A stretch of DNA of 64,000 nucleotides from Streptomyces sp. NBC_01237 (GTDB lineage Bacteria; Actinomycetota; Actinomycetes; Streptomycetales; Streptomycetaceae): assembly GCF_035917275.1 (NCBI RefSeq), contig NZ_CP108509.1:496001-560000 (forward strand), read 5' to 3'. Shown piece after piece: positions 1-7,965 of the stretch. Positions within the stretch are counted from its first letter, which is position 1; each line of letters begins with the position of its first letter. The notes under the pieces were generated by a model. It saw nothing but the letters and a program-made list of their open reading frames with translations, had not been told where the DNA came from and searched no databases. Position numbers and translations under genes: made by a program.

Positions 1-1350
1 GGTCACCTGCTGTATGTGACAGCCCCGGGCCTGATCGACGCCGACCAGCAGGTGGACTACTACCTGGGCCTCCTGTCGGACGACGCTCACGAGGCGGGTA
101 CGGGCGAACTGCGCCGCAAACGCGACCTGGTCCGCATCGTGCCCCTTGACGATGCCTCCACGCGATGGCTGAGCAGCAAGGTTCTGGATCCCGCCAGCAC
201 GCGGGCAGCCTCTGTGCGGGAGGTGCTACGGGAGTTCGCGGACACCCACCGGCGCACCGGAGCGGATGTGCGGCTGAGCTATTTCGAGCCGTCCCGGCCG
301 CTGGAACAACTGGCCCGCGAGCTGGAAGTGCCCGGCACTCAGCCCTCCGCTTCCCACATCCCGCTGGGAACCAAGCACGCCGGCCGCCAGATCTTTGCCG
401 CCGCCGGCATTCCGGTACCCGCGGGCAGCAATGTGTGCCGTGACACCGCGGCACTCGCCGCAGAAGTGACCGAACTGGTCCGGGCCGGGAAACGCACACT
501 GGTGTTGAAGCTCAACAGCACCGCGTACGGCGGGGGCCTGGGCAATGCGCTGCTCACACTGGACGACGGGATCGCCTCGGCACCCGATGACAGCGTCGAG
601 CAGCAGATCTGCCGGGCACTGCCTCAGTCGTCCCTGATGGATCCCAAGATCACCTGGGACGACTACGTCACCCTGATGAAGGAATCCGGGGTGATCGCCG
701 AAGAGATGATCACGGATGTCCCCCTGCCCAGCCCGAGCTTCCAGGGGCGCCTGACCGACCGTGGCACCGTGGAAGCCGTGTCCACTCACGACCAGGTCCT
801 CGGTGCCAACGGACAGAGCTACCAAGGCTGCACCTTCCCGGCCCACTCCGACTACCGGCAGTCGATCATCGAGTACGGGCTGCGGGTGGGCGAGGTACTG
901 GTGGAACTCGGCGTCAACGGCGGGGACTACGGAGTGGACTTCCTCGCCGTGCGCTCGGGGTCCGGGTGGCGCCTGCTGGGCTGCGAGATCAATCTCCGTG
1001 CCACAGCGACCAAACACCCCTTCACCATGGCCGTCGGCCTTCTCGGCGCGGAGCCGACAGCGGACGGGCGTCTCCTCGTGGACAACACCGAGTACGTCTA
1101 TGAGGCGTCGGACGCCATCATGGACCAGCGCTACAAGGGGCTGCGCCCGGCCCAGCTCATCGAGGCCGTCACCGGTTCCCCGATCGGCTTCGACCCGGTG
1201 GAGAAGACCGGCGTGGTGCTGCACATGATGAGCCCCGTCATGGAGTACGGGAAGTTCGGCGCCCTCTGCATCGGCCGGAATCGCGCTCAAGCGACAGCGC
1301 TCATGCGACAACTGCACGATCTCGCACAGCAGTTGACTGCGTCGCGATAG
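1..1350 (+). CDS. PGM1-like ATP-grasp peptide ligase (5' end outside window)
   Basis: ATP-grasp enzyme resembling the pheganomycin peptide ligase PGM1, a family that joins a peptide or amino acid to an amine using ATP. The frame is open to base 1 (it reads HLLYVTAPGL), so the true start lies upstream and the GTG at 16 is probably internal. Visible motifs are the ATP-grasp lysine segment LVLKLNSTAYGGGLGN (about residue 157 counted from base 16) and the late metal/ATP-binding segment CEINLRATATKHPF (about residue 323). A perfect hairpin follows the stop. The substrate and any partner genes lie outside the window; the family call is fairly firm, the reaction is inferred. Confidence 0.75.
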   Translation, partial: GHLLYVTAPGLIDADQQVDYYLGLLSDDAHEAGTGELRRKRDLVRIVPLDDASTRWLSSKVLDPASTRAASVREVLREFADTHRRTGADVRLSYFEPSRPLEQLARELEVPGTQPSASHIPLGTKHAGRQIFAAAGIPVPAGSNVCRDTAALAAEVTELVRAGKRTLVLKLNSTAYGGGLGNALLTLDDGIASAPDDSVEQQICRALPQSSLMDPKITWDDYVTLMKESGVIAEEMITDVPLPSPSFQGRLTDRGTVEAVSTHDQVLGANGQSYQGCTFPAHSDYRQSIIEYGLRVGEVLVELGVNGGDYGVDFLAVRSGSGWRLLGCEINLRATATKHPFTMAVGLLGAEPTADGRLLVDNTEYVYEASDAIMDQRYKGLRPAQLIEAVTGSPIGFDPVEKTGVVLHMMSPVMEYGKFGALCIGRNRAQATALMRQLHDLAQQLTASR

Positions 1351-1364
1351 CCGCCGGGAGCCGT

Positions 1365-1401
1365 CGCGCGTCCACACCGCGAGGTGCGGTGTGGACGCGC
1401 G
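1365..1401. terminator. Bidirectional terminator hairpin
   Basis: A perfect 16-bp stem (1365-1380 pairs with 1386-1401) closes a 5-base GAGGT loop. It lies between the convergent ligase and MerR genes and has no T-run, as is usual for Streptomyces terminators. Confidence 0.75.
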
Positions 1402-1418
1402 GCGGTCCGGACATTGTC

Positions 1419-2168
1419 CTATCCGCGTTCGCGGAGGTAGACCTCCAGCGAGGCCGCCCCGGTCAGCATCGCGCGCCCGCGGACGGACAGCCGGCCGCGC
1501 CAGTCGCGCAGGGCGGCCTCCAGTGGCTCCAGTCCGCCGGCCGCCCGCACCTGGGAGAGCAGTGGGGCGATCTGCTCCAGCAGATGGCCGCCCCGTCTGA
1601 GCTGATGGGCCAGCCGGGCATCCCGCACGTCGGCGTCGCCGTAGACGCGGTATCCGGTGCGCGGGTCGCGGTGCGGGAGCACCAGCCCGGCGCGCTCCCA
1701 TGTGCGCAGTGTCGCGGGCCGGATTCCGAGCTTCGCCGCCAGTGGCCCGATGAACGTGCCGCCGGGCCCGGACACCGCGGCCGGTCCGGCGTCCGCGTCC
1801 GCCCCCGATGCCTCCATGGGCTCCAGGCCGCGGAGCGCGCTCTCCACGGCCTGGAGTGTGCGCCGGTCCTCAAGGAGTTGGGCGTGGCTCTCGTCGATGA
1901 GGCGGAATGCCTCATCGGCCACTCCCTCGTTCACCGCCCGCATGATCGACGCCGACCTCTGGTGGCCATGGCCGGGCACCAGGGCGAGGAACGCGTCCAA
2001 GGCCCGCGCGTGCAGCGGGGTATAGGTGCGGTAGCCGTGGGGTGTGCGCCCGGCGGCCGGAAGGATGCCGGCCTCCTCGTAGTTCCGGACGGCCTGTGTC
2101 GACAGGCCGTGTCCACGCGCCAGGTCGATCGGCCGGAGCCGCTCACCGATTTGAGGGTTCTGACCCAT
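1419..2168 (-). CDS. MerR-family regulator with two HTH domains (TioE-like)
   Basis: Transcription factor of 249 residues carrying two MerR-type winged helices instead of the usual one. The first is at about residues 12-65 (LSTQAVRNYEEAGILP, then GYRTY) and the second at about 137-205 (IRPATLRTWERAGLVLP, then GYRVY). The segment between them is helical and has no cysteines, so a metal or Fe-S sensor is unlikely. The ATG is preceded by GGCAGGA on the minus strand. It is divergent from the erythromycin-esterase-like gene, and a perfect inverted repeat lies between them, so it probably controls that gene and itself. The ligand is unknown. Confidence 0.85.
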   Translation of the reverse strand: MGQNPQIGERLRPIDLARGHGLSTQAVRNYEEAGILPAAGRTPHGYRTYTPLHARALDAFLALVPGHGHQRSASIMRAVNEGVADEAFRLIDESHAQLLEDRRTLQAVESALRGLEPMEASGADADAGPAAVSGPGGTFIGPLAAKLGIRPATLRTWERAGLVLPHRDPRTGYRVYGDADVRDARLAHQLRRGGHLLEQIAPLLSQVRAAGGLEPLEAALRDWRGRLSVRGRAMLTGAASLEVYLRERG

Positions 2169-2205
2169 GATCCTGCCGATATCGCGAGAAAGTCACCACC
2201 GAAGG

Positions 2206-2223
2206 TTCAACGATACCGTTGAA
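2206..2223. promoter_or_regulatory. Probable MerR operator
   Basis: Perfect inverted repeat TTCAACG-ATAC-CGTTGAA in the 58-bp gap between the divergent MerR and esterase genes. It ends three bases before the esterase ATG. If GATACC (2212-2217) is the -10, transcription would begin almost at the ATG, giving a leaderless mRNA with the operator over the promoter. The assignment to MerR is by position. Confidence 0.6.
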
Positions 2224-2226
2224 GGC

Positions 2227-3432
2227 ATGGCTACTGACATCAAGGACACCGTCCATGCGGTCGAGGCTGCCGCCGTCATGAGGCTGCTCCCGAACCGGCC
2301 CCGGCTCCTCGCCCTGGGCGAGCCCACCCACGGCGAGGACGCTCTGCTCGACCTGCGCAACGAGCTCTTCCGGCAGCTTGTCGAGCAGGAGGGCTACGGG
2401 ACGATCGCGATCGAGAGCGACTGCGTGATGGGCCTGGCCGTGGACGACTACGTCACCTCGGGCAAGGGCACCCTCGACGGGGTCATGGAGCACGGATTCA
2501 GCCACGGCTGGGGCGCCTCCGCGGCCAACCGCGAGCTCGTGCGCTGGATGCGCGCCCACAACGACGGCCGGCCCGTGTCCGAGCGGATCCGCTTCGCCGG
2601 TTTCGACGGCCCGCTGGAGATCGCCGGGGCCGCGAGCCCCCGGCAGGCCCTCGTCGCACTCCACGGCTACCTCGCGGCCCATGTGGACGAGGGCCTGCTC
2701 CCCTCCACGGCGCAGACGCTCGACCGGCTGCTCGGCACCGACGACCGGTGGACCGATCCCGCCGCGATGACGGACCCGTCCCGGTCCGTGGGGCAGTCGG
2801 CCGAGGCGAGACGGCTGCGGCTGCTCGCCGACGATCTGGTGGCGCTGCTCGACACACAGACCCCGCACCTGATCACCACGGGTCCGCAGGACGACTGGGA
2901 CCGGGCGCGCCTGTACGGGCGCACCGCCACAGGCCTGCTGCGCTACCACTACTGGATGGCCGACACCTCACCGGCCCGTATGACCCGGCTGGTGGGCCTG
3001 CGGGACCAGATGATGGCCCACAACATCCTCGCCGTCGCCGAACGGGGCCCGGCACTCATCCACGCCCACAACGGCCATCTCCAGCGGGCGAAGAGCACGA
3101 TGACGATGGGCGGGACACAGGTGGAGTGGTGGAGCGCCGGCTCGCTGGTGGGCGCGCGGCTCGGCGAGGAGTACGCATTCGTGGCCACTGCGCTCGGCAC
3201 GATCCGGCACCACGGAGTGGACACACCGCCGCCGGACACCGTCGAAGGGCTCCTGTACGCGCTCCCGGAGGACCGCTGCCTCGTCGACGCCCCCCGGCTG
3301 GCCACCGCCCTCGGCGACACGCTGCCCGCGCCCCGTACATCCCCCTGGTTCGGCTACGCCCCGCTCGACCCGGCCCAGTTGGCGGACAGCGCCGGGATCG
3401 TGTTCGTCAAGGACGTCCCCCACAGACCGTAG
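2227..3432 (+). CDS. Erythromycin esterase-family protein
   Basis: Hydrolase-fold protein of 401 residues in the EreA/EreB superfamily, whose founding members open the macrolactone ring. Catalytic-site equivalents are visible: GEPTHGE near residue 35, AIESD near residue 63, and the histidine-rich HAHNGHLQ near residue 278. Most Streptomyces homologues have no proven macrolide activity, so resistance should not be assumed. I prefer the ATG at 2227 (MATDIKDTVH) to an in-frame ATG at 2167, which overlaps the MerR start. There is no convincing Shine-Dalgarno at 2227, consistent with leaderless expression. Control by the divergent MerR protein is likely. Confidence 0.8.
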   Translation: MATDIKDTVHAVEAAAVMRLLPNRPRLLALGEPTHGEDALLDLRNELFRQLVEQEGYGTIAIESDCVMGLAVDDYVTSGKGTLDGVMEHGFSHGWGASAANRELVRWMRAHNDGRPVSERIRFAGFDGPLEIAGAASPRQALVALHGYLAAHVDEGLLPSTAQTLDRLLGTDDRWTDPAAMTDPSRSVGQSAEARRLRLLADDLVALLDTQTPHLITTGPQDDWDRARLYGRTATGLLRYHYWMADTSPARMTRLVGLRDQMMAHNILAVAERGPALIHAHNGHLQRAKSTMTMGGTQVEWWSAGSLVGARLGEEYAFVATALGTIRHHGVDTPPPDTVEGLLYALPEDRCLVDAPRLATALGDTLPAPRTSPWFGYAPLDPAQLADSAGIVFVKDVPHRP

Positions 3433-3518
3433 GACATGACCGGCGGATGACTGCCCCACGGCAGATGTAGTTCGGGGCATTCATCCACCCCGCGGGACAT
3501 GGCCGAGGGCAGGCCGGG

Positions 3519-3797
3519 TCAGGTCGTCGCGAACTTGGAAACGTACTCGTCGAAAGGCTCGATGCCGACTTCCGCACGGAGTTCGTCCACGCGCTCGGGC
3601 TCTTCACAGGGCCACGGAATCGGTGCCCCGTCCTTCACGACGGCGATCTGGGTGCCGTAGACCTGCTTGCGGCCCTCATCGGCCCTCGTGCGGTCGCGCA
3701 GAAAGGCCAGCTCGCGCGGGCCTGCCAAGCCTGCCGACACCGCCTGCTCCATCAACTGGAGAGCGCGCCGCCGGACATCGAGTTGACGGGGAATCAT
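3519..3797 (-). pseudogene. N-terminally truncated DUF6624 gene
   Basis: The 92 residues read from the ATG at 3797 match only the C-terminal half of DUF6624 proteins: a helix (RRRALQLMEQAVSAG), then the conserved EGRKQVYGTQ and a PWPCEEPERVDELRAEVGI-like tail. The N-terminal half with its usual tryptophan/histidine region is absent, and the frame upstream (3798-3923) has no family resemblance. Its ATG overlaps the ATG of the divergent small secreted gene in the tetranucleotide CATG. It is either a decayed fragment or an unusually short version; function unknown. Confidence 0.5.
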
Positions 3798-4062
3798 GCG
3801 TACTCGACTCGTGCTTGTCAGTGCGGCGAGGGGAGCCGCCCTGCTGCCCGGCGGTACCCTCGCCACCGTCCAGGCGGCACCCGCGCCCTCCGTCACCGGC
3901 GCGACGGCCACCTCGCCGGCCACCCGTACGTGGATCTACGTCGGCACCTACAACGCCGAGCGCCGGTGCCACGACGACGGGGTGAACTCGGCCTGCGCCG
4001 AGTGGGAGCGCCGGAAGGCCGGCAGCGGCAAGTGGCGCCTCTGGATGAACGACGCCTCGTAG
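3796..4062 (+). CDS. Small secreted protein
   Basis: Predicted exported protein of 88 residues. The N-terminus MRTRLVLVSAARGAALLPGG is followed by an Ala/Pro-rich region with a likely cleavage after VQA, giving a mature domain of about 60 residues. The mature part contains TWIYVGTYNAERRC and DDGVNSACAEWE, two cysteines that could form one disulfide, and a C-terminal KWRLWM. I recognise no named family. The start codon overlaps that of the truncated DUF6624 frame on the other strand. No Shine-Dalgarno stands out, so the gene call is moderate. Confidence 0.55.
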   Translation: MRTRLVLVSAARGAALLPGGTLATVQAAPAPSVTGATATSPATRTWIYVGTYNAERRCHDDGVNSACAEWERRKAGSGKWRLWMNDAS

Positions 4063-4206
4063 TCCCGCTCCGGTCCGCCCACGGAATGCCCCTGCCCCGT
4101 ACGGAAACCGAACCACTCCCGAAACAGGAACAGCAGGGTCAGCATCGAAGGCCACCCGCCCGCGGGTGAGGACCTGACATTCGTCGACAGCGCGATCCGG
4201 CTGGAT

Positions 4207-5118
4207 TCACTTGCTGGAGATGCTCCATGTACCGTCGCCGGCCCCGGAGGCGCTGTCGAGGGCGGTCCACGCGGCGTTGTCGAGCTCGAAGGCGTCGAGG
4301 AGGTAGGCGGAGATCGCGTCGGCGACGAGGGCGACGCGGTCGGGGGCCTCGTCGGTGGTTTCGGCGACCATCTCGCCGGCGATGCCACCGAGGGTGTGCT
4401 CGCCCTCGGTGATGGAGAGCAGACTCTTCGGGGACGGGCTGAGGTGGTAGGCGTCCGTGAACCAGTCCGGCCCCCGGGTGGAGAGCTGGGACCGGTCCCT
4501 ACCGCCCGCGATGACCAGGGCCGGGGTGGTCATGGTGGAGTACTCCGGCCTCATGAACGGCAGGTGCTCGGCTGCGAACGGGGTGAGGGTGTCGCCGGTT
4601 CCGGTCGCCGCGATCAGCACGCCGGCCGAGACCGCGGAGTGGGAGAAGTCCTCTCCGGGCAAGCCGTCGGCATCGAGCACACGCGCGCCGAGGAGCGCGC
4701 CTGCGGTCTGGGCACCCCAGGAGTGGCCGACGACCGCGACGCGCTCACGGTCGACACGGGTCTCCAGACCGCCGGCCTGGACGAGAACGCCGTCGAGGCC
4801 GTCGAGGACCGCATGGAGGTCGGCGATCCGGACGCGCCAGATGGTGGCGAAGCGCGGGTCGTCCCACCCGAGACCGTTGCGGCGCGAGTCCAGGTGGGTG
4901 GGCTGCACAACGACGAACCCGGCTGTGGCCCACCGGTCGACGAGAGGTTCGTATCCGTCCAGGGACCATGCGTTGCCGTGGGAGAACACGATGACGGGCA
5001 GGTTCCGGCCCTCCGAGGGGGCGGTGACCCGCACCTGTAGGGCGACGCTGCGGTCGGGCGCGGGGACGGTGATGGGCTTGACCGAGACGATCCGTCGGTC
5101 GAGGTGGCTGGAAGACAT
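4207..5118 (-). CDS. Alpha/beta hydrolase, TetR-paired
   Basis: Cytoplasmic alpha/beta-hydrolase of 303 residues from the ATG at 5118. Visible features are the oxyanion segment VIVFSHGNAW, the nucleophile elbow GHSWGAQTAG (serine near residue 150), an acid in the GGRD strand and a late histidine in EGEHTLGG. The fold resembles the chlorophyllase/platelet-activating-factor acetylhydrolase-like dienelactone group, so an esterase or lipase activity is likely, with substrate unknown. Other ATGs at 5157 and 5172 lie in the promoter/operator region and are less likely. It is divergent from a TetR gene with two operators between them, a typical inducer-responsive pair. Confidence 0.8.
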   Translation of the reverse strand: MSSSHLDRRIVSVKPITVPAPDRSVALQVRVTAPSEGRNLPVIVFSHGNAWSLDGYEPLVDRWATAGFVVVQPTHLDSRRNGLGWDDPRFATIWRVRIADLHAVLDGLDGVLVQAGGLETRVDRERVAVVGHSWGAQTAGALLGARVLDADGLPGEDFSHSAVSAGVLIAATGTGDTLTPFAAEHLPFMRPEYSTMTTPALVIAGGRDRSQLSTRGPDWFTDAYHLSPSPKSLLSITEGEHTLGGIAGEMVAETTDEAPDRVALVADAISAYLLDAFELDNAAWTALDSASGAGDGTWSISSK

Positions 5119-5162
5119 GAGGGGACCTGCACTTTCTCCACGGGGTCGCTCTGCCATACTTT

Positions 5163-5204
5163 GGCGGAGCAACGTTCCGCCAATTTAGCGGAACATTGTT
5201 CCGC
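5163..5204. promoter_or_regulatory. Two tandem TetR operators
   Basis: Two copies of the same palindrome lie in the divergent gap. Copy 1 (5163-5181) is GGCGGAGC-AAC-GTTCCGCC with one mismatch. Copy 2 (5188-5204) is the perfect GCGGAAC-ATT-GTTCCGC. Their centres are about 24 bp apart, a spacing that would place two dimers on nearly one face of the helix. They overlap the expected promoters of both genes. Confidence 0.8.
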
Positions 5205-5222
5205 GAGCAATGGGAGGCTCTC

Positions 5223-5792
5223 GTGCAGGAAGCGGTCGGAGTGCGCCGGGCACAGGCGCAGCGCACCCGCAGCGGCGTGCTGGCAGCCGCGGCGGCGGTC
5301 TTCGTGGATCAGGGCGTCCAAGCCCCCATCCGCGACATCGCCGAACGCGCCGGCGTCGGCGTCGGCACGATCTACCGGAACTTCCCGACCCGGGCGGACC
5401 TCGTCACCGCCGTCTACCGGCACCAGATCGACACCTGTGCCGCACTCGCGCCCCAGCTCCTGGAGGAGTCGGCCTCCCCGTTCACCGCGCTGACCCGCTG
5501 GGTGGACGCGTTCGTGGAGTTCCTGGTGACCAAGCACGGCCTCGGCGCCGCGCTGGGGTCCGGTGACGCAGGACTGGAGAACCTCCACAGCCTCATGCTC
5601 GACACCCTGGTCCCGGCCTGCGCCACCCTGCTCGACACCTGTGCCGCCGCCGGCGAACTCAGCCCCCGTGTCAGCGCCTACACGCTCATGCGCGCCATCG
5701 GAAACCTCTGCATCACGGGGCCCGACTACGACCGGTCCGACGCCCAGCACATGGTCGCCACCCTCCTCTCCGGATGCCGTCGCCAGGCGTAG
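5223..5792 (+). CDS. TetR-family repressor
   Basis: TetR/AcrR regulator of 189 residues. The N-terminal HTH is clear: RSGVLAAAAAVFVDQG, then IRDIAERAGVGVGTIYRNFP, followed by an alpha-helical ligand domain. I place the start at GTG 5223, with GGGAGG about six bases upstream, rather than at TTG 5196, which lies inside the second operator. It probably represses itself and the divergent hydrolase. The inducer is unknown but may be related to the hydrolase substrate. Confidence 0.85.
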   Translation: MQEAVGVRRAQAQRTRSGVLAAAAAVFVDQGVQAPIRDIAERAGVGVGTIYRNFPTRADLVTAVYRHQIDTCAALAPQLLEESASPFTALTRWVDAFVEFLVTKHGLGAALGSGDAGLENLHSLMLDTLVPACATLLDTCAAAGELSPRVSAYTLMRAIGNLCITGPDYDRSDAQHMVATLLSGCRRQA

Positions 5793-5948
5793 CGACAGGA
5801 CCCGGCCGGCCACCCTCACCGCCTGCTGCGCGCGGGGGCGTATCCGGCCGGGTCCGATGGGGAGGGCACGTACCCCCTCCGGCACGGGTCCGAACGGCGA
5901 GGGCCCGGTGCCCGGCGCCGTCCCGCTCCCACCGGAGGGCACGTCGCA

Positions 5949-6032
5949 GACCTGGCCTCCCGGCCCGTACCCGGCGGGCAACACCGGCTCCGGCGCCGCC
6001 CACTGCTCGTCCGTCAGCTCTCCCGGCCCCAT
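5949..6032 (-). mobile_element. IS5-type transposase N-terminal remnant
   Basis: The minus strand reads MGPGELTDEQWAAPEPVLPA, the recognisable opening of IS5/IS4-like Streptomyces transposases (ELTDxQWxxLEPLLP). The match fades after about 28 residues; no catalytic DDE region or terminal repeats are seen. It looks like the stub of an eroded insertion in the roughly 285-bp gap between the TetR and transporter genes. The rest of that gap shows no gene. Confidence 0.5.
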
Positions 6033-6077
6033 GAACCGAGACCGTTCATCGCTTCGGATCCGCTGTCGCCGCACGGA

Positions 6078-7358
6078 CTAGAGGTAGGTGGCGGCGGTGA
6101 CGCAGAAACCGCCGAGGGCGACGGCCCAGACGTACGGCAGGGTGCGGAGCATCACTTGCTGCGGAGTGACCCCCGCGTACTGGGCGCTCCACACGGTCTG
6201 GGTGCTGGTGGGGTCGGCCACGCCGAACACCTGGTTGTACGAGGTGGCGAGGCCGAGGACCGCGGTGGCGGGGTAGATCCCGGCGGCGATGAGGACACCC
6301 GCGATACCCGCGCCCAGACCGAAGACGTTCAGCGGGCCGCGGTAGAGGCAGAGCGGGACGAGCAGGGTGAAGACGAGGACGAACAGCACCGTGTTCTGGG
6401 GGCTGACCGCCTTGACCAGCGGTTCGAGCGCCTCGACGGCACCGGGCAGCTTCACCGCGGCGAGCAGGATGCCGATGGCGATGAAGAGGGCGATCGGCGG
6501 GGCGGCGACCTCGAAGCCGCCGTAGAGCGTGCGCAGCAGCCTCTTGTTCATCCCGCCTGGGCGGGTGGTGGTGACCAGTGCGTAGAGCACTCCGGCGAGC
6601 AGCGAGGGGATGATCGGCACGTCGAGGCCGAGGGCGAGGACCAAGGGGACGAGCGGGGTGATCAGGGCGTACCAGGGGGCGTCGCCGAGCTTCGCCCGCC
6701 GGGAGAGGGGCTTGGCCGTCGCGGGCCTGAAGGCCCAGGCGTGTTCGACGCCCCGGCGGCGGGACTCCACGAGGACGAAGAGGACCGCGGCGACGAGCGC
6801 GAAGGGGAACAGCTTGATCATGAAGCCGCGGACGGTCGGGACCGGCAGTTCGAGGGCGGTGGAGAAGAACTGCCAGACCGGCAGCTCGAAGGGGATGCCG
6901 ACGGCGATGCCCATGAGGATGGTGCCCGCCGCGGTGACCTTGGGGATGCCGACCGCGATCATCGCGGGGATGCCGATGATCCCGGCGAGCATCGCGGCGG
7001 GTGCGGAACCGGTGACCGTTCCGACGAGGGCGGAGACTCCGAGAACTCCGAGTGCGACCACGGTGGGGCGGTCGCCGCCGAATTCGATGATCTTCCTGAC
7101 GAGGGTGCCGGCGATGCCGGTCTCGTCGAGGAGCTTGCCGAGCCAGGAGCCGAGCAGTACGGCGATCATGGTGGCGGCGAGGGTGGGCGCGCCCTCCTGG
7201 AGGACGGTGAGGAGCACACTGCCCTTCCCGGTGAGCGGGGCACCGGCGACCACGGCGATGGCGACGGCGAGCAGCACCAGGGCGAAGGCGGTGGGAATTC
7301 TGCGGGTGAGCATCGCGGCGACACCGGCCGCCATGACGAGCAGGATGACGAGACCCAT
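6078..7358 (-). CDS. Ion-transporter-superfamily (GntP/DcuC-like) permease
   Basis: Integral membrane protein of 426 residues with about 11-12 hydrophobic helices and no binding-protein or ATPase partner, so probably a secondary carrier. The glycine-rich helices (SWLGKLLDETGIAGTLVRK, then GVSALVGTVTGSAPAAML) and the two repeated halves resemble GntP/DcuC/citrate-type carriers of the IT superfamily, which move organic acids with protons or sodium. It starts five bases after the small HExxH gene ends, as the last member of the hydantoinase operon, so it likely imports that pathway's substrate. The exact family and cargo are uncertain. Confidence 0.7.
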   Translation of the reverse strand: MGLVILLVMAAGVAAMLTRRIPTAFALVLLAVAIAVVAGAPLTGKGSVLLTVLQEGAPTLAATMIAVLLGSWLGKLLDETGIAGTLVRKIIEFGGDRPTVVALGVLGVSALVGTVTGSAPAAMLAGIIGIPAMIAVGIPKVTAAGTILMGIAVGIPFELPVWQFFSTALELPVPTVRGFMIKLFPFALVAAVLFVLVESRRRGVEHAWAFRPATAKPLSRRAKLGDAPWYALITPLVPLVLALGLDVPIIPSLLAGVLYALVTTTRPGGMNKRLLRTLYGGFEVAAPPIALFIAIGILLAAVKLPGAVEALEPLVKAVSPQNTVLFVLVFTLLVPLCLYRGPLNVFGLGAGIAGVLIAAGIYPATAVLGLATSYNQVFGVADPTSTQTVWSAQYAGVTPQQVMLRTLPYVWAVALGGFCVTAATYL

Positions 7359-7362
7359 GGCG

Positions 7363-7965
7363 TCAGTTCTCTCTTCCGTGCGGTGCGGGGACGGTGCAGG
7401 CGTCCGCGAGGGCGGCCGTGAGCAGGAGGGGGCTGCGGCCGAGTCCGCAGACGGTCCGGGCGTGGGCGTGGGCGGCGATCTCCTCGGCGCCCACGACATG
7501 GCCGAGCAGCCGGTGCCGGCCCAGATGGAGGACGGTGTGGCCGAGCGCCTGCTTGAGGGCGGCCCGTGCCGGGCCGTGGTGGAGCTGTTCGTGGACGGCT
7601 TCGTGGGCGAGGGCGGCGGCGCGGAGGGAACCCGCGGGGAACCAGTGGCGCCATCCACGCGCCTCGACGATCTCCTCCGCGCGGGCGAAGGAGTCGGTGA
7701 AGAGCTCGACCGTCGGTACGGGCCGGGTGGTGTAGCGGGCCAGCAGACCCAGGTCCAGCCCGCCATCGGACTCCACCACGCGCGCACGGGGCTGTGCCGC
7801 GGGTAGTGCGGACCCGAACTCCGCCGCGATACGGGCCCATTGGCGCAGCAGTGCCCGGTCGCGCCCTTCGTGCGTGGGCGTATCGGCGAGCAGATCGACG
7901 GCCAGTTCGAGGTCGTCGGCCCGGTGCGGCGGGGTCTTCGGGCCACGGCCTGCCGCGGTGTTCAT
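7363..7965 (-). CDS. Small HExxH-containing protein of the hydantoinase operon
   Basis: Uncharacterised soluble protein of 200 residues. It has a zincin-like HEAVH motif near residue 123 (ALAHEAVHEQLHHG), followed by helices rich in His/Glu (LGHTVLHLGRHRLLGHVVGA, then EEIAAHAHA) that could supply a third metal ligand. No signal peptide or membrane helix is seen. Its start overlaps the hydantoinase stop by four bases (ATGA) and its end abuts the permease, so it is translationally coupled within the operon. It may be a metal-dependent hydrolase or lyase, but I recognise no named family; a chance HExxH cannot be ruled out. Confidence 0.65.
   Translation of the reverse strand: MNTAAGRGPKTPPHRADDLELAVDLLADTPTHEGRDRALLRQWARIAAEFGSALPAAQPRARVVESDGGLDLGLLARYTTRPVPTVELFTDSFARAEEIVEARGWRHWFPAGSLRAAALAHEAVHEQLHHGPARAALKQALGHTVLHLGRHRLLGHVVGAEEIAAHAHARTVCGLGRSPLLLTAALADACTVPAPHGREN

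Noticed and set aside
226..1701. Minus-strand 491-codon frame opposite the PGM1-like ligase
   Set aside because: The ligase frame has family motifs and correct codon bias; the antisense frame has neither, and it also runs through the terminator.
2227..3432. Calling the esterase-family protein a macrolide-resistance gene
   Set aside because: Catalytic-site residues are present, but the family is broad in Streptomyces and no other macrolide context adjoins it; the ABC-F genes are 25 kb away.
6156..7421. Plus-strand frame rich in Gly/Asp/Glu opposite the permease
   Set aside because: Shadow of the membrane protein gene; low-complexity acidic sequence with no motifs.
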